The position numbers and the translations under genes are program-made. Below, piece after piece: positions 13,301 through 23,006 of a stretch of 64,000 bases of DNA (its first letter is position 1; every line of letters starts with the position of its first letter). The notes under the pieces were generated by a model that had not been told where the DNA came from, did no database searches, and saw only the letters and a program-made list of their open reading frames with translations. The DNA is taken from assembly GCF_000003815.2 (NCBI RefSeq), contig NC_049993.1:16512897-16576896 (forward strand), given 5' to 3'. This DNA comes from Branchiostoma floridae. Its lineage: Eukaryota; Chordata; Leptocardii; Amphioxiformes; Branchiostomatidae.

Positions 13301-16300
13301 GGTGAGGGGGCAGGGCTGCAGGAGGTATGCCAAGGGATCGTCAAGAGATACACCAATGCTCATGAGCCACCCCCTGAAGTGATATATGTGGACACACACT
13401 GCTGCAATGACAAAGGTATATATAAGTACTAGTATGTCATTATAGATAAAGGACATTGTGTCCTCTGTTTTATGTCTGTATTCAATTAGATAATTACTTG
13501 CTTTACTCAGGGCTCGGTCTTCTTTTTTATATTCAAATTGAGGAGAAAATGAATACATGATACAGTGTTGATATCCACAAATGTTTAGTCTGTATAATGA
13601 TTTTATTACTTACAAAAATTTATATGGCAGAAATATGATTTTCTTTGCATTCTTGGAGCACATGATACTCAAAATGTAATGATGTAATGAAGTCACAAGA
13701 AAGTTACATGTAGTGTTTATTGCTCATCTAAGCCACACTGTCTCAAGTTGGTGTTATGCTAGATTTATTGTCATCTGACAACTTGTGCTTTCCATTACAG
13801 GTGACCCTAAAGCCCTTACGTATTTCAAACCATGGAGATGCCATGTGAAGCTCGACATCTTCCACTACCTGAGAAGGTTCACGAAAGGGCTCACGACAGA
13901 ACATCATCCATTGTATGGCACGTTTTGCTCGAAACTGAGCAGCTGCCTCTTTGTGTGGGATGAAGCTGACTACCAGCTGCTACGAGAGGCTAAGAGAGGT
14001 GAACTGAAGAAAGAGTTCGCGGGTCAGCATGTCAGCGAGAAGCAGGTGACGGCAGCCATAACAACAAACGAGCTGGCAAGGCACTGCCGCAGGGTCACAC
14101 GACCAGTGGAACAGATTCGACAGCTGATTGACCAACTCCTCAAGGAGATGGGGGAACTGACAGATACTTCAGGTGTGCGCTTGATCAGTCCTACAAGCAT
14201 GAAGAAAATCTGGGCTGAGCAACAAAAACACTTGCCATGTATCGTCGACCCTGAGGGAGTCAACCTGTACACCATCACTGGCTACCTGGAGAAAGGTGGG
14301 AAGAAGTTGCAGGTCCTCCGGTGTGCAAGAGGCTCATCATCAGTCGAGTCATTCCACAGGCACCAATGCGCCTTTATCCCAGGTGAGTAGAGTACCACTT
14401 AAAATTTTTAACAGAGAACATACCTAACTTACGGGGGGATATCTTATGGTAATGCAGTTAAGAGACCCACAACAATTTGAAGGCCTACAACAAGAAACTG
14501 GTCTTATGTCTTATGTTTGCATATTATGCTTTTGCTGGTGTGTTCATCTTTCTTCTTGCTCTTGTTGTTGCTTCTTCTGTCATTTTTGGCAATGCATCAG
14601 GGTAATTTGCATTTTGTCTTCATGTTTTGGTGATTTGCCTCAGTGGCAAGCCTAGTGTTAGTTCTGTGTGTGAGTAGCTTGACTAAAGGCAAATTACTAG
14701 GAGAGAGACATCTGCATTTTCTTGAAAATGTTGTCTTTTAGTTCAAATGCGTCTAGTCCAACTAGATAAGATTAACAGAATCATGATATTGCTGAATATT
14801 TTGCCATTGATCATTCAGACAACAAATCCCCCCTCTTGTTTTAGGCTGGAGAGCAAATGCCGCACACACGCAAATGTATATGCTCGAAGGTGGGAGCAGG
14901 TGGAACATGAACCGGGCCAGAGAGGCTGTGCACCACACCGAAACGTCCAGGACCAAACTCTACGATGTTCGCCTCATGGCGAACATCAACAACATGAGCA
15001 TGGGGGTTTTGGGGGAGAAGCTACTGCCCGAGTTTAGTCCTCCTGGCAAGCCCACGGGTAAGGTTTGTTTGATTGTATAAAGAACACCTCTCTCTGATTT
15101 AATTCCCTACAAGTCAATTGTAAGGCCGAGGAAAAAATGTTGTGTTTCCTGTTTCCCTACCTACCCTAAAAAACCTGCCAACCCTAGAATTTTTTTGGGA
15201 GGGCAGTGGAGTCATATAGCTTCCAGTTAGAATTTTTTATTCAGCCTGCATCCTATGTATTACTACCAATCAAATTAAAGCACTGCTTGTCCTATCTAAT
15301 GAAGGATAAATGTAACATGCAAAAAACTAAAGTGTCATCATGCAATTACTTTGTTCAACTGTATTGCAATATGTATCACTAGAGTTTTGGCCAGCCTAAA
15401 AAAGAAATACAAGAAAAAAAGATTATCCCTACCTACCGACCCTAATTTTTTCCGGACTCAAACAGGAAACACAACTTTTTTTCCTAGGCCTGGTGCAGGT
15501 AATTTTCAATGTTACCTGCACCAGTGCAGGTATGCAGAAAAAGTATTTTGATCCCTGTTTACTAGTTACTAGATATAGTCCTTTCATCGATGACAAATGG
15601 TCACTTTTTACTTCATTGGATTCTATTGAGCAAACTTGTTACATCTAACCTTCATCAAGGTTTTTTGGTATGTGCATCCTGTGATTCTATTTTGTATGAT
15701 TACAAAATATTTTAAACAGGTTTTAAAACATTATTGATGATTATGTGTTTCAGATGAGCTCATTGCCATTCAGTATCTGCTGGCCCAGTCTGGTAGAGGA
15801 GATTTGAATCCATCAGTAGTAAGAGATGATGATGTTGGCAACCTCCTCCCGGAACTCAACTTGGAGGAGGCAAATGAGGAGGACAACGTTGACGCCACCG
15901 TGTGCTTGGCGGAGCACATACGGTCAGAAAACAGTGAAGGTAAGATATTTGTTTAAAAAAAAGATGAAAAGTCACAAACAAAATGCTGCAGATAGAACTG
16001 TATTTACCTCCACTTAAAGGGGCCACTAGAATTTTGTATAATGTTTGAATACTGGTCTACAGATTGATTGTTAACACTCACCAAATAGTGCTTTAAGAAT
16101 TTATTGTATGCTTGTCTAATCTAATGTTTTAAAACACTGTATTTACAGGTTTGTCTGAAGTCGTCCTCGGAGCAACTGCTGCTCGTGGTACTGCTACATC
16201 TACCTCAAGTTGTGAAGTCCTCGGACTGCCTGGGTCATCTACCTCAAGTTGTGATGTTCTCGAACCGCCTTGGTCATCTACCTCAAGTTGTGATGTTCTC

Positions 16301-19300
16301 GAACCGCCTGGGTCATCTACCTCAAGTTGTGATGTTCTTGAACCGCCTGAGCCATCTACCTCAAGTCAAGATGACCAAGTAAGGCAAATTCCAAATTGAA
16401 ACATTTGAAGTAAGGGACAATCATAGCCATGAAAAAACCCACTCCAACAAGTATGAATTTGTTATTATAATTTGCTTCTTCTTTCTCTTCCAGGAAAGTC
16501 AGTATGATGCTCGAGGTGTACCGGGATGGGAGGCTGTGGATAATCTTGCAGCCTACCTCCTGTGCCTTGACCTCTCTGCAACAGCTCTGTCAGCAGCAGA
16601 GGCAAACAACATCGTGGCACTGTATGCCAAACTGTCTGACTGTGACAAGGGAGCAACAAAGTACAAGAGGAAGGCTAAGCAGGGTGTTGTACGTCAGGGA
16701 AGTGGCTGGAGAGCATCCAGAAAACGTGACCCTGCAGCACCAGGTGTACAGGGTTGTGAGAGGTATGTTTGGCACAATGTATCATAGGCATCACAACTGT
16801 ATAATCAAATAAAAATAACAGTTCCCTTGTAACGAGGCACAAAGTAGAATGCTCAAGATATTTTACACTAGTTCATGGAAGGACAATTTATACTACAAAT
16901 CTTTACATCAACAAAGCACATACTGCATGCACTACTTTAAGGTCAGTAATCTGAACACATTTTCATTGTGATTCTACTCAATTTAGAATCTAGAGCATGT
17001 AGTACGGGGCAATGGAACTGTCATGAAATGCTGGGCTCCAGTTTCAGTTGCATGATCATTGTCAATGTATCAGTACAGGGTTATATACAATATTCAACAT
17101 TGTATGACAGTTTATTAATCCACCCAAGTAATGTGACATTTCTTTATCTTTCACCTTGTTTTTAGATTCGCACAGATACTGCAAATGCAAAAATGTTTGC
17201 GGTGCTTTTATGTTTGCGTTTTTTGGGGGCTGATTCACATTATAAACTGAAAACCATTTCCATCATTTTTCCATAACTGTTTTTTACTACAGTACATGGC
17301 GCTTCTGCAAACTTAAAACACCACCAACAGTCTATTTCCTGCTAGCATGAAATTAGATCCATTTATAGTTAGTACATGCAATGTTTTGCTAAATGCATTT
17401 GTGTCGCATTATTGCTCACTTAGGTTGTACATGACACATGGTCAGGCGGCCCAGTGTCCCAGCACCAACAGGGTGTCCGAATGTCTCTGCTTGCGGTTGA
17501 TGAGGAAGTTCGACCTGCCACGTAACCGCCCAAACGACGCAACTGGCAAGAGACTTCCTCATGTACAGAGTATCGTGCACACCTATGGCATAGTGCAGCA
17601 GCTCCTAGCTGATAGCCGTGTTGTCCAGGAGAAGACAAATATTGTGTTGGTTGTGATCAACAACACGACGGTGTCAGCATGGTGAGACAATTTCGCATTT
17701 CTTATGATTGATATTAAAGACACTGGGATTTTTTAGTGTATTGTCATGATATTTGTTTTGAAAAAAAATGTTTTATTCTCTACTGTAATTACTGGATTTT
17801 AAATCTAGCCTTTTCTTTATAATTGTAGTAATGTAACAGGTATTTAAGGACCATATCACCTGATGGATGACTGAACTGAACTGATTGTGGAAATTCTGTT
17901 GTTCCTGTTGATAGCTATAGGCTTTACCAATATTTGCAACTTTACATTCATATGTATAGCTATTATCTTTTCCAACACATGGAACAGAATGCCCCATGAA
18001 AATCTTTTAAGTGAGTGATCTAAATGGAACAATCATTCTTTCATCTCTCAGGATGAGTGACAGGCAAAAGAGAGTTGACCGAGAAGCTCTACTGAAAGGA
18101 ACATCTCTCCCGGCATCCATCACAACTGCAGAGGAGCCACTGGCTGAGGCCCACCAACTGCCCACAGAAGAATCAGCCCATGGGCATGAGCACATGCAGT
18201 TTGATGAGCCGGAAAACCGACAGGGACAGTCAGCAAAGCGTCCGAGGAATTCAGCGCCCCGTGGCTCAGCGGTGCCTATCCCTTACCTTCAAGGACCGGT
18301 TGACTCGCCAACGCCACCTTGGTTCCAAGGATCTACATGTACCTCACATCCAGCTTATCAGCGTGTCTCACCACCACCTCCTTATTTCCAAGGGTCTACC
18401 CCAGCATACCAGTTTCCTCACGGGTATCCTCCGATGCACTGGCCATATTATATTCCACCCCAGTCCACACCGCCCTCAAGCACAAATGAGACTCAGTTTC
18501 TGTCCTCAAGACACCGTGATTGGAGGCAACGCAAAGCCGCCATGGAAGATCAGGAGAGGGTGGCGAGGGGGGAAGCCCCCAGGAAACGTTATAAGAGCAA
18601 AGAGGGGGGATATAGGTATATCTGTACATTATGTCAAAAGCAAAAATGTGCAGATACGGGGCACACCCAAGTGAAAGGAAAGTGGTACTGCCCATCCCTT
18701 TGTATCACTGTGGAAGAGTGGAGGGAGAGCCTTAAAAAGGACTAAAACTGCATTGATTTATTCTCAGGCCACAGCATTTATTAGCATAACAAGTGTGTCT
18801 TTTTTTAGTGTAAAGTTGTATAATGTGTATTGAATTTGATTGTTACCATTTCCCAAAAACCAATCATGTGCAGGGTCCGCTTGCTGCACACTCACGTAAC
18901 AAGTGGGTGTTTTTTTAGTGTAAAGTTGTATAATGTGTATTGAATTTGATTGTTACCATTTCCCAAAAACCAATCATGTGCAGGGTCCGCTTGCTGCACA
19001 CCCACGTAACAAGTGGGTGTTTTTTTAGTGTAAAGTTGTATAATGTTGTATTGAATTTGATTGTTACCATTTCCCAAAAACCAATCATGTGCAGGGTCCG
19101 CTTGCTGCACACCCACGTAACAAGTGGGTGTTTTTTTAGTGTAAAGTTGTATAATGTGTATTGAATTTGATTGTTACCATTTCCCAAAAACCAATCATGT
19201 GCAGGGTCCGCTTGCTGCACACCCACGTAACAAGTGGGTGTTTTTTTAGTGTAAAGTTGTATAATGTGCATTGAATTTGATTGTTACCATTTCCCAACAA

Positions 19301-22300
19301 CCAATCATGTGCAGGGTCTACTTGGTGCACACTCACATATCAAGTAGAAAAAAGCTCTTTTATTGTGAAGTTGTAATGTTGCATTGATTGGTTGATCATG
19401 TATTCATATGGGTTGTTTCCTCATTGTTTTAAATCTTTATGATTGACGAAAGTATTTAGAGACAGTTTGTAGCACTAGCTTTTATATATTTCTTATTTCA
19501 TGTTACACGTCAGGGGACGATATCTCTCCATGGTGCTTAAAGACAACCTCTTACATATTTACACAGAGAGGTAATCTTTTTTTTTGTTGTAAACAACATA
19601 AAAACAAAATGATAAATACAAGTGCCAGTTGACTTCACAAGATGTGTTTGTCATTTCTGTAAATATGCCATGAAGTTGCAATTGAATACTGAGTTTAGCT
19701 CTTTTCTCCTTTCTTCTCTTTCCCCCTCTCTTTCCCCCCTTTTCTCTCTTCCTTTTTTTTTTACCCCCCTCGAAGCAGTCCTTTATGCCCCTCGCCTGGC
19801 CGAGTGGTTAAGGCGTTGGACTCGAAATCCAATGGGCTCTGCCCGCACAGGTTCGAATCCTGTCCGTGACGAGGTTTCTTTTTCTTTTTCAAAAATTCTT
19901 TTTAGGATTAGACTGATTCCAAAGACCTGTGCACCACGGTCAAAACGTACATGCAAATGCAAAACATACAATATAACACATTAATATGCAAATATTTGAC
20001 GGTACTTTCTCATTGGTCGAACGATTGTCATGCCGTCATAGCATGAGCTGCTAATTGTCATGGACAGTCAGTTGATTACAATTCTCTAACCCTATAAACT
20101 AAACCTTTAAAAAGGTAAATTTACTATTAGCTTGAAAAGATTTATGTTAACGTTACGTTGGTACTTTAACACTAGAGACTATACCTGTGCATCACGGCCT
20201 TTCACCCAAGTAATGCACTTTTCGTGTCCCTTTCATGTATCGTATGACAACCCAGTGTACTTGAACTTGAAATAAGACCTCTGAAAGCCTATTATGTCTC
20301 TTTTTCAAAATAAACATCGAATGACTAATGAATTACAACGCGTTGTAAATGTTTCCGCACACGAAAGACTCCAGGAAGATTTGTAAATTGCCAACAGTGA
20401 CATGAACAAAAGCAGATAAAGAAATAAGCTATCACACTGTGGTGCCAGAGGCGTGTTTAAACAAGCAAACAAACAAACAAACTAGTAAACAAGCAGCTAT
20501 GGTTCCCAAACCTGTACCCTTTTTTTGCTAACAGCAAAAGCTAGCTGCCACCGAAAGGCAGGTGGTGCAGAAAACGAAATATCAAAATGGAATGCTCCGC
20601 TGCAGTGTTGTGGAAAGCCGCCAGGTGGTCCCAAATCTAATAATTTCCGGTTTAAAGATCTAGCCGTTCTTGAGTTGTCTTGTTGACCAACAGACCGTCT
20701 AAGACACATACAAACACGGAATATAATCTTTTTGACGAAGGTAATAAATGACACATGTTTGTTACCTGCGGCAGATGGTGGTGAGCGCGTACAGGTGCCA
20801 GATGAGGTTCCAGAAGAAGATGACTGCCCACAGCGTGAACACCCACCCGGCAGGGGTGAAGTCAAACTGGAACTGCGCTGTCGTGTTGCCGATAGAGTTT
20901 GCGAACCAATCTGAGGAAAAATACAACGTCATGAATTAGTAAAAAATCTTTTCGTACGGAAGCACCATGTATATATGACAAAGTCAAGGTCTACTTTACA
21001 CCCACACAAGACATGCATCAGTGGAAAACGCCTCTTTCGGAATAAATATGTCTCTTGAATATACCTGTCAGTACTCGGTTGTTCATAGAATAAGTCTAAG
21101 TGTTGCTAAGCATATCTTTTTTACTATCTTCACCAAATGAAAGGTTAGCAGGGCTAGGCTTTCGATGTTTGGTTGTTATTCTTCTCTAACAGTGGGGTAG
21201 TTTAGAAGTTAGCTTAGATATTAGCCTACCATACACCATACTTTCTACCTTTAAGTCAGCACTGCTGCAATGAATCAGTATACCTGTCCCTGGAGAAATA
21301 CAGTGGATGCGCATGCTGTCTAAAACGCGTGATCATTTTCAAAACGTATCCAGTTGCTTAAAGAAACAAAACGTTGTGCTCGGTCCTGCCATACCTGAAT
21401 TGTGATGAAATTCGGTACGACGAAAACACATGCAACGAATGCACATATATTTCTTATTCAAAAAAAAGCGTCCAGAGCGATGTCCATGGGAAATTCCTAC
21501 AGTAGAACGCCCAATTATATGTCTAAATTGTGCATTCCTGTACGTAAGTTGTGAGGGGCCTCTCAACCAGGCTGATTTTCAAAATGGCGGATATATAAGT
21601 ATGTAACCCGGTGGATGAAAGGATTTGAGTGGGTGCCAGGTGTGAGACATTTGGGCTGTGATGTTATCACCTGTGTTACCACAGGTGCGTTAGTGGCTAT
21701 TACTGTGGCTTGAGAAGTAAAAACAGTGCGTTTGTTATCGTTAGCACCTACTAGCATCCTCGCGATCCCACAGTTATTGGTTACCTCCGCCACCATGTTA
21801 ACAAGCTTAAGCGTCACCAAATGGCGGAGCTATGTCGTTACCTACCTCTGATTGTATCTATATCCTTAGAGAGCGCTCTCCTAGTAAAGAACTTGTAGTT
21901 CTCTGTGGCGTCCAGGGCGGCACAAGAGAGCGAGAACATAAACATATTGAGATATTTACACTTTAAACAACTTGTGCCCACCACCATTTTTTACTGAAAA
22001 CAAGTCCTATCAGCACAAGAATAATAACAAAAGATTTACCCAGGACCATCTCCTCGAAACTACAATTAAGCCCCTGTCAAATAGCACTAAAACCGATCGT
22101 TTTATTTGACAGCAAGCTCTGAATGACATTTTCGGCATTTATACGTCAGTAGAAAGCGTGATCATACCGCAATTTTCGGCATCAGCCGATGTTCGCAGGT
22201 CCTTAAGCTCTATTACATACGATAGTGTAGACTTTTAGGCTATAAGTAATGATACGCTTGACCTACGTCGACTCAAAATCGGGCGTTCTTCTGGCGATAA

Positions 22301-23006
22301 GCAAATACGACCGAAACTCATCCACTGTGTGGCAGGGGCTTTATGAAATACGCATTGGAACACGTGATCTCTAGAAACACGAACAAGTCTCTGATATATA
22401 AATGATAGAATGGCCCATTAATTTCCACTAATCCCCATCAAAAATGATTGAACACCCCTCGGCCCCTCCTGAAGTTGTTTACCACCCTGGTGTATTGGCC
22501 CCTCCCCATGCGGCAACGCAATCCGGCCATTTTGCGGTCATTTTTGCTGTTTACTTAGAATGGTGATTTGTGGATATTGTTATACCCACATGGAATGATC
22601 AATTAATGTTCACTTATCGACAAAAAATTATTAAACATCGCCCTGATGTTGTTTACTGCCAAAATGAAGTGGCCCACACCATGCGACAACGTAATCAAGC
22701 CATTTTGCGGTGATTTCTGTTTGTACCATTTTGTGATTGTTGTTTTTACTCACCTAGCTCCAAGCCGAGGTTGGATGAGATGATGTTGATAAAGATGGTG
22801 AACAGGTAACAGCACAGGGCGAAGGCGATCAGGAAGGCGCGGATTGGCTTGTGCATGGCTCTCTTTCTTTTCCTGTCCTCTCTCCACGTCTGTAACACAT
22901 TGTCAATGTTCATGAGTCGGTGTGTGACGGACAGAATGCAAACCAGCGGCAGACTGCCTTCCATCTTTGGCTGCATGTTCACGAAGATATTTTCAGGGTC
23001 AGCCAT
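3737..23006 (-). CDS. TspO/MBR-like multi-pass membrane protein, 386 aa, seven exons
   Basis: Minus-strand exons in transcript order: 22754-23006, 20766-20910, 8511-8742, 7714-7839, 6866-7042, 5935-6071, 3737-3827. All have GT-AG borders, their phases agree, and together they give 1,161 nt (386 codons plus TAA). The start is MADPENIFVNMQ. About eight hydrophobic segments are visible: one in exon 1, one in exon 2, two in exon 3, one in exon 4, two in exon 5, one in exon 6. Exon 2 carries FTPAGWVFTLWAVIFFWNL, which resembles the conserved PxxWxF..W helix of TspO/translocator-type proteins. That family has five helices, so this protein is longer and only related. The last exon is a charged cytosolic-type tail (YPDDQEEFAMVN...) accepted on phase and a strong polypyrimidine acceptor. 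Ligand and membrane are unknown. Intron 2 is 12 kb and contains an oppositely oriented gene. Confidence 0.8.
4085..5700. other. Intronic sequence without supported gene
   Basis: Last intron of the TspO-like gene. A short (ATC)n run at 4611-4630 explains an Asp-rich minus-strand frame there. The frame at 4933-5148 has a somewhat protein-like composition but no homology that I recognise and no clear splice context. Confidence 0.4.
5735..5905. repeat. Diverged dispersed repeat, related to 28205-28410
   Basis: The stretch containing gctcctcctctcgcgtccaa, then an AT-rich part with tttgatttta, then gcaggcg and finally ccatggtcg, matches in order a stretch at 28205-28410. Both look like old copies of the same non-coding repeat. 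The boundaries are approximate. Confidence 0.5.
6646..6848. mobile_element. MITE family B, copy 1 (TTA duplication, TIR GGCCTAGGTCCCAA)
   Basis: A 203-bp element whose ends are GGCTTAGGTCCCATTTCC on the left and GGAATTGGGACCTAGGCC on the right. It is flanked by TTA at 6643-6645 and 6849-6851, and the inner parts of the arms also pair (TTTCCGAAA / CGTTTCCGAAAG). The ends share the GGCCTAGG start of family A, so both may have used the same transposase. The right end lies about 17 bases from the 3' border of coding exon 5 (6866) of the TspO-like gene. Confidence 0.8.
7020..7345. repeat. Tandem repeat spanning a splice acceptor of the TspO-like gene
   Basis: The exon-intron border at 7042/7043 (minus-strand acceptor followed by GTTGACGTG) is repeated in the intron at about 7171 and 7338. 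Each copy keeps an AG followed by GTTGACGTG and about 25 bases of exon-like sequence. The first two intronic stretches also share the motif gtgactgtgacgtcatg and caaccatgttggagggttga. Spacing is roughly 130-170 bp. A fourth, decayed copy may lie near 7430. Confidence 0.75.
8140..8535. repeat. Tandem repeat spanning a splice donor of the TspO-like gene
   Basis: The 3' end of the minus-strand exon 8511-8742, with its donor (plus strand acgtac, then cggcatgttgtccttcatcc), recurs at 8401-8430 and, more diverged, at 8297-8327. Intervening sequence (gggctactggactatc, attaacgataactatcgcc) is repeated too. Traces continue to about 8150. The unit is about 100 bp. Confidence 0.8.
9430..9560 (+). promoter_or_regulatory. 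Phased array of TCCTAAC boxes upstream of the nested gene
   Basis: Seven TCCTAAC heptamers begin at 9483, 9493, 9503, 9514, 9525, 9536 and 9547, that is every 10-11 bp or one helical turn. An outlying copy lies at 9430, and several TCCGACC-like words and a CCAATCAG sit nearby (about 9430-9615). The array ends about 160 bp before the ATG at 9712, in a locally GC-rich stretch, as expected for a promoter. The TAAC core resembles MYB-type sites, but the factor is unknown. It could equally be the subterminal repeat of a transposon. Confidence 0.5.
9712..18745 (+). CDS. DUF6729-like, DDE-transposase-like nuclear protein, 1,505 aa, ten exons
   Basis: Exons: 9712-9932, 11071-12721, 13202-13415, 13801-14382, 14845-15057, 15754-15939, 16149-16378, 16494-16762, 17424-17681, 18052-18745. 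Phases agree throughout and sum to 4,518 nt. Order of parts: a short N-terminal region with CSC; a Ser/Thr-rich stretch with three long repeats; a zinc-ribbon-like region (CPKC near residue 444, CNKC near 480) of the DUF6729 type; then a region with YVDTHCC (D688), KLDIFHYLRR (D714) and SSSVESFHRH (E878), the layout of an RNase H-fold D-D-E catalytic core; FIPGWRANA; a second low-complexity stretch; and a C-terminal CTLCQ...GH...YCP finger. I recall multicopy relatives in fish with the same C-terminal end. Catalytic activity is inference. The gene lies inside an intron of the minus-strand TspO-like gene. Confidence 0.75.
10166..10342. repeat. (GAGT)n and (GT)n microsatellite tract
   Basis: About 150 bp of gagtgagt/aatgaatg units run into a (GT)n run near 10314-10342, within the first intron of the nested gene. 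Confidence 0.9.
10671..10874. repeat. Second (GAGT)n and (GT)n tract
   Basis: A gagt run at 10673-10710 and interrupted tg-rich sequence at 10755-10874, also in the first intron of the nested gene. Confidence 0.85.
11396..11935 (+). repeat. Three coding tandem repeats of 57-59 codons
   Basis: Three consecutive copies begin with PTVQVTTSTS, continue with DKTTVTADKT and end STEGSR. They lie within the Ser/Thr-rich part of the nested gene's second exon. The copies are nearly identical in nucleotide sequence, including synonymous positions, and copy 2 carries a two-codon insertion (the extra Ser-Ser). This points to recent expansion or gene conversion rather than old duplication. Confidence 0.9.
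15124..15490. mobile_element. MITE family A, copy 2, in an intron of the nested gene
   Basis: This 367-bp copy carries the same ends as the element at 1906-2278 (GGCCGAGGAAAAAATG ... TTTCCTAGGCC) and the same interior in reverse orientation, for example the AGCTTCCAGTTAGAATTTTT block. The flanks (TAA and TGG) no longer form a clean duplication, so this insertion looks older or has one mutated flank. Confidence 0.8.
16189..16366 (+). repeat. Four coding repeats of 14 codons
   Basis: Exon 16149-16378 holds four copies of a 42-bp unit reading SSTSSCDVLEPPG with small changes (first copy CEVLGLPG). The unit length preserves the reading frame, so copy number can vary without breaking the protein. 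Confidence 0.9.
17177..17330. mobile_element. MITE family E, copy 1 (TACTGCAAATGC... ends)
   Basis: tactgcaaatgcaaaaatg, tttgcggtgcttttatg and gcaaacttaaaacaccacc appear in the same order as the GC-richer versions at 63069-63209 (ctgtaaatgcagaaatg, ttcgcg, gcgaacttaaaaccacc). C-to-T type differences dominate, as expected when CpG sites decay. It lies in an intron of the nested gene. Confidence 0.6.
18781..19385. repeat. 110-bp satellite, five copies, directly after the nested gene
   Basis: Five head-to-tail units with periods 110, 110, 111, 110 and 110 bp start 35 bases after the stop codon at 18745. Inner copies are nearly identical and the outer ones diverge. Each unit contains two hairpins, GTGCAG/CTGCAC and CACCCAC/GTGGGTG, the second followed by a run of seven T. 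Confidence 0.95.
19790..19871 (+). tRNA. tRNA-Ser(CGA)-like gene with a broken acceptor stem (probable pseudogene)
   Basis: A perfect A box (tggccgagtgg) and B box (ggttcgaatcc) are present. The anticodon arm is ttgga-CTCGAAA-tccaa with anticodon CGA, the long variable arm is gggc-tct-gccc and the T arm acagg/cctgt, all as in a serine tRNA. The 3' strand of the acceptor (ccgtgac, then g) expects gtcacgg at the 5' end, but the sequence there is cctcgcc, which cannot pair. T-rich sequence follows as a Pol III terminator. It is therefore transcribable in principle but unlikely to be charged. Confidence 0.75.
22068..22341. mobile_element. MITE family D, copy 1 (TIR AAGCCCCTGYCA)
   Basis: The left end TAAGCCCCTGTCAAATAG is matched by the right end GTGTGGCAGGGGCTTTA in inverse orientation, 274 bp apart. 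The interior is non-coding. The same terminal word recurs at 27944-28428 and, shortened, at 39011-39234. It lies in intron 1 of the TspO-like gene. Confidence 0.65.
22470..22753. repeat. Imperfect duplication next to the first splice donor of the TspO-like gene
   Basis: gttgtttac, atgcggcaacgcaatc, ggccattttgcggtcatttt and a GT-rich end occur at about 22475-22600. They recur at about 22645-22753 as gttgtttac, atgcgacaacgtaatc, gccattttgcggtgattt and then the real donor. The duplication therefore abuts the exon 1 border at 22753/22754. Confidence 0.6.

Noticed and set aside
18892-19336. Overlapping minus-strand frames of 66-118 codons with repeated peptides
   Set aside because: They are translations of the 110-bp satellite.
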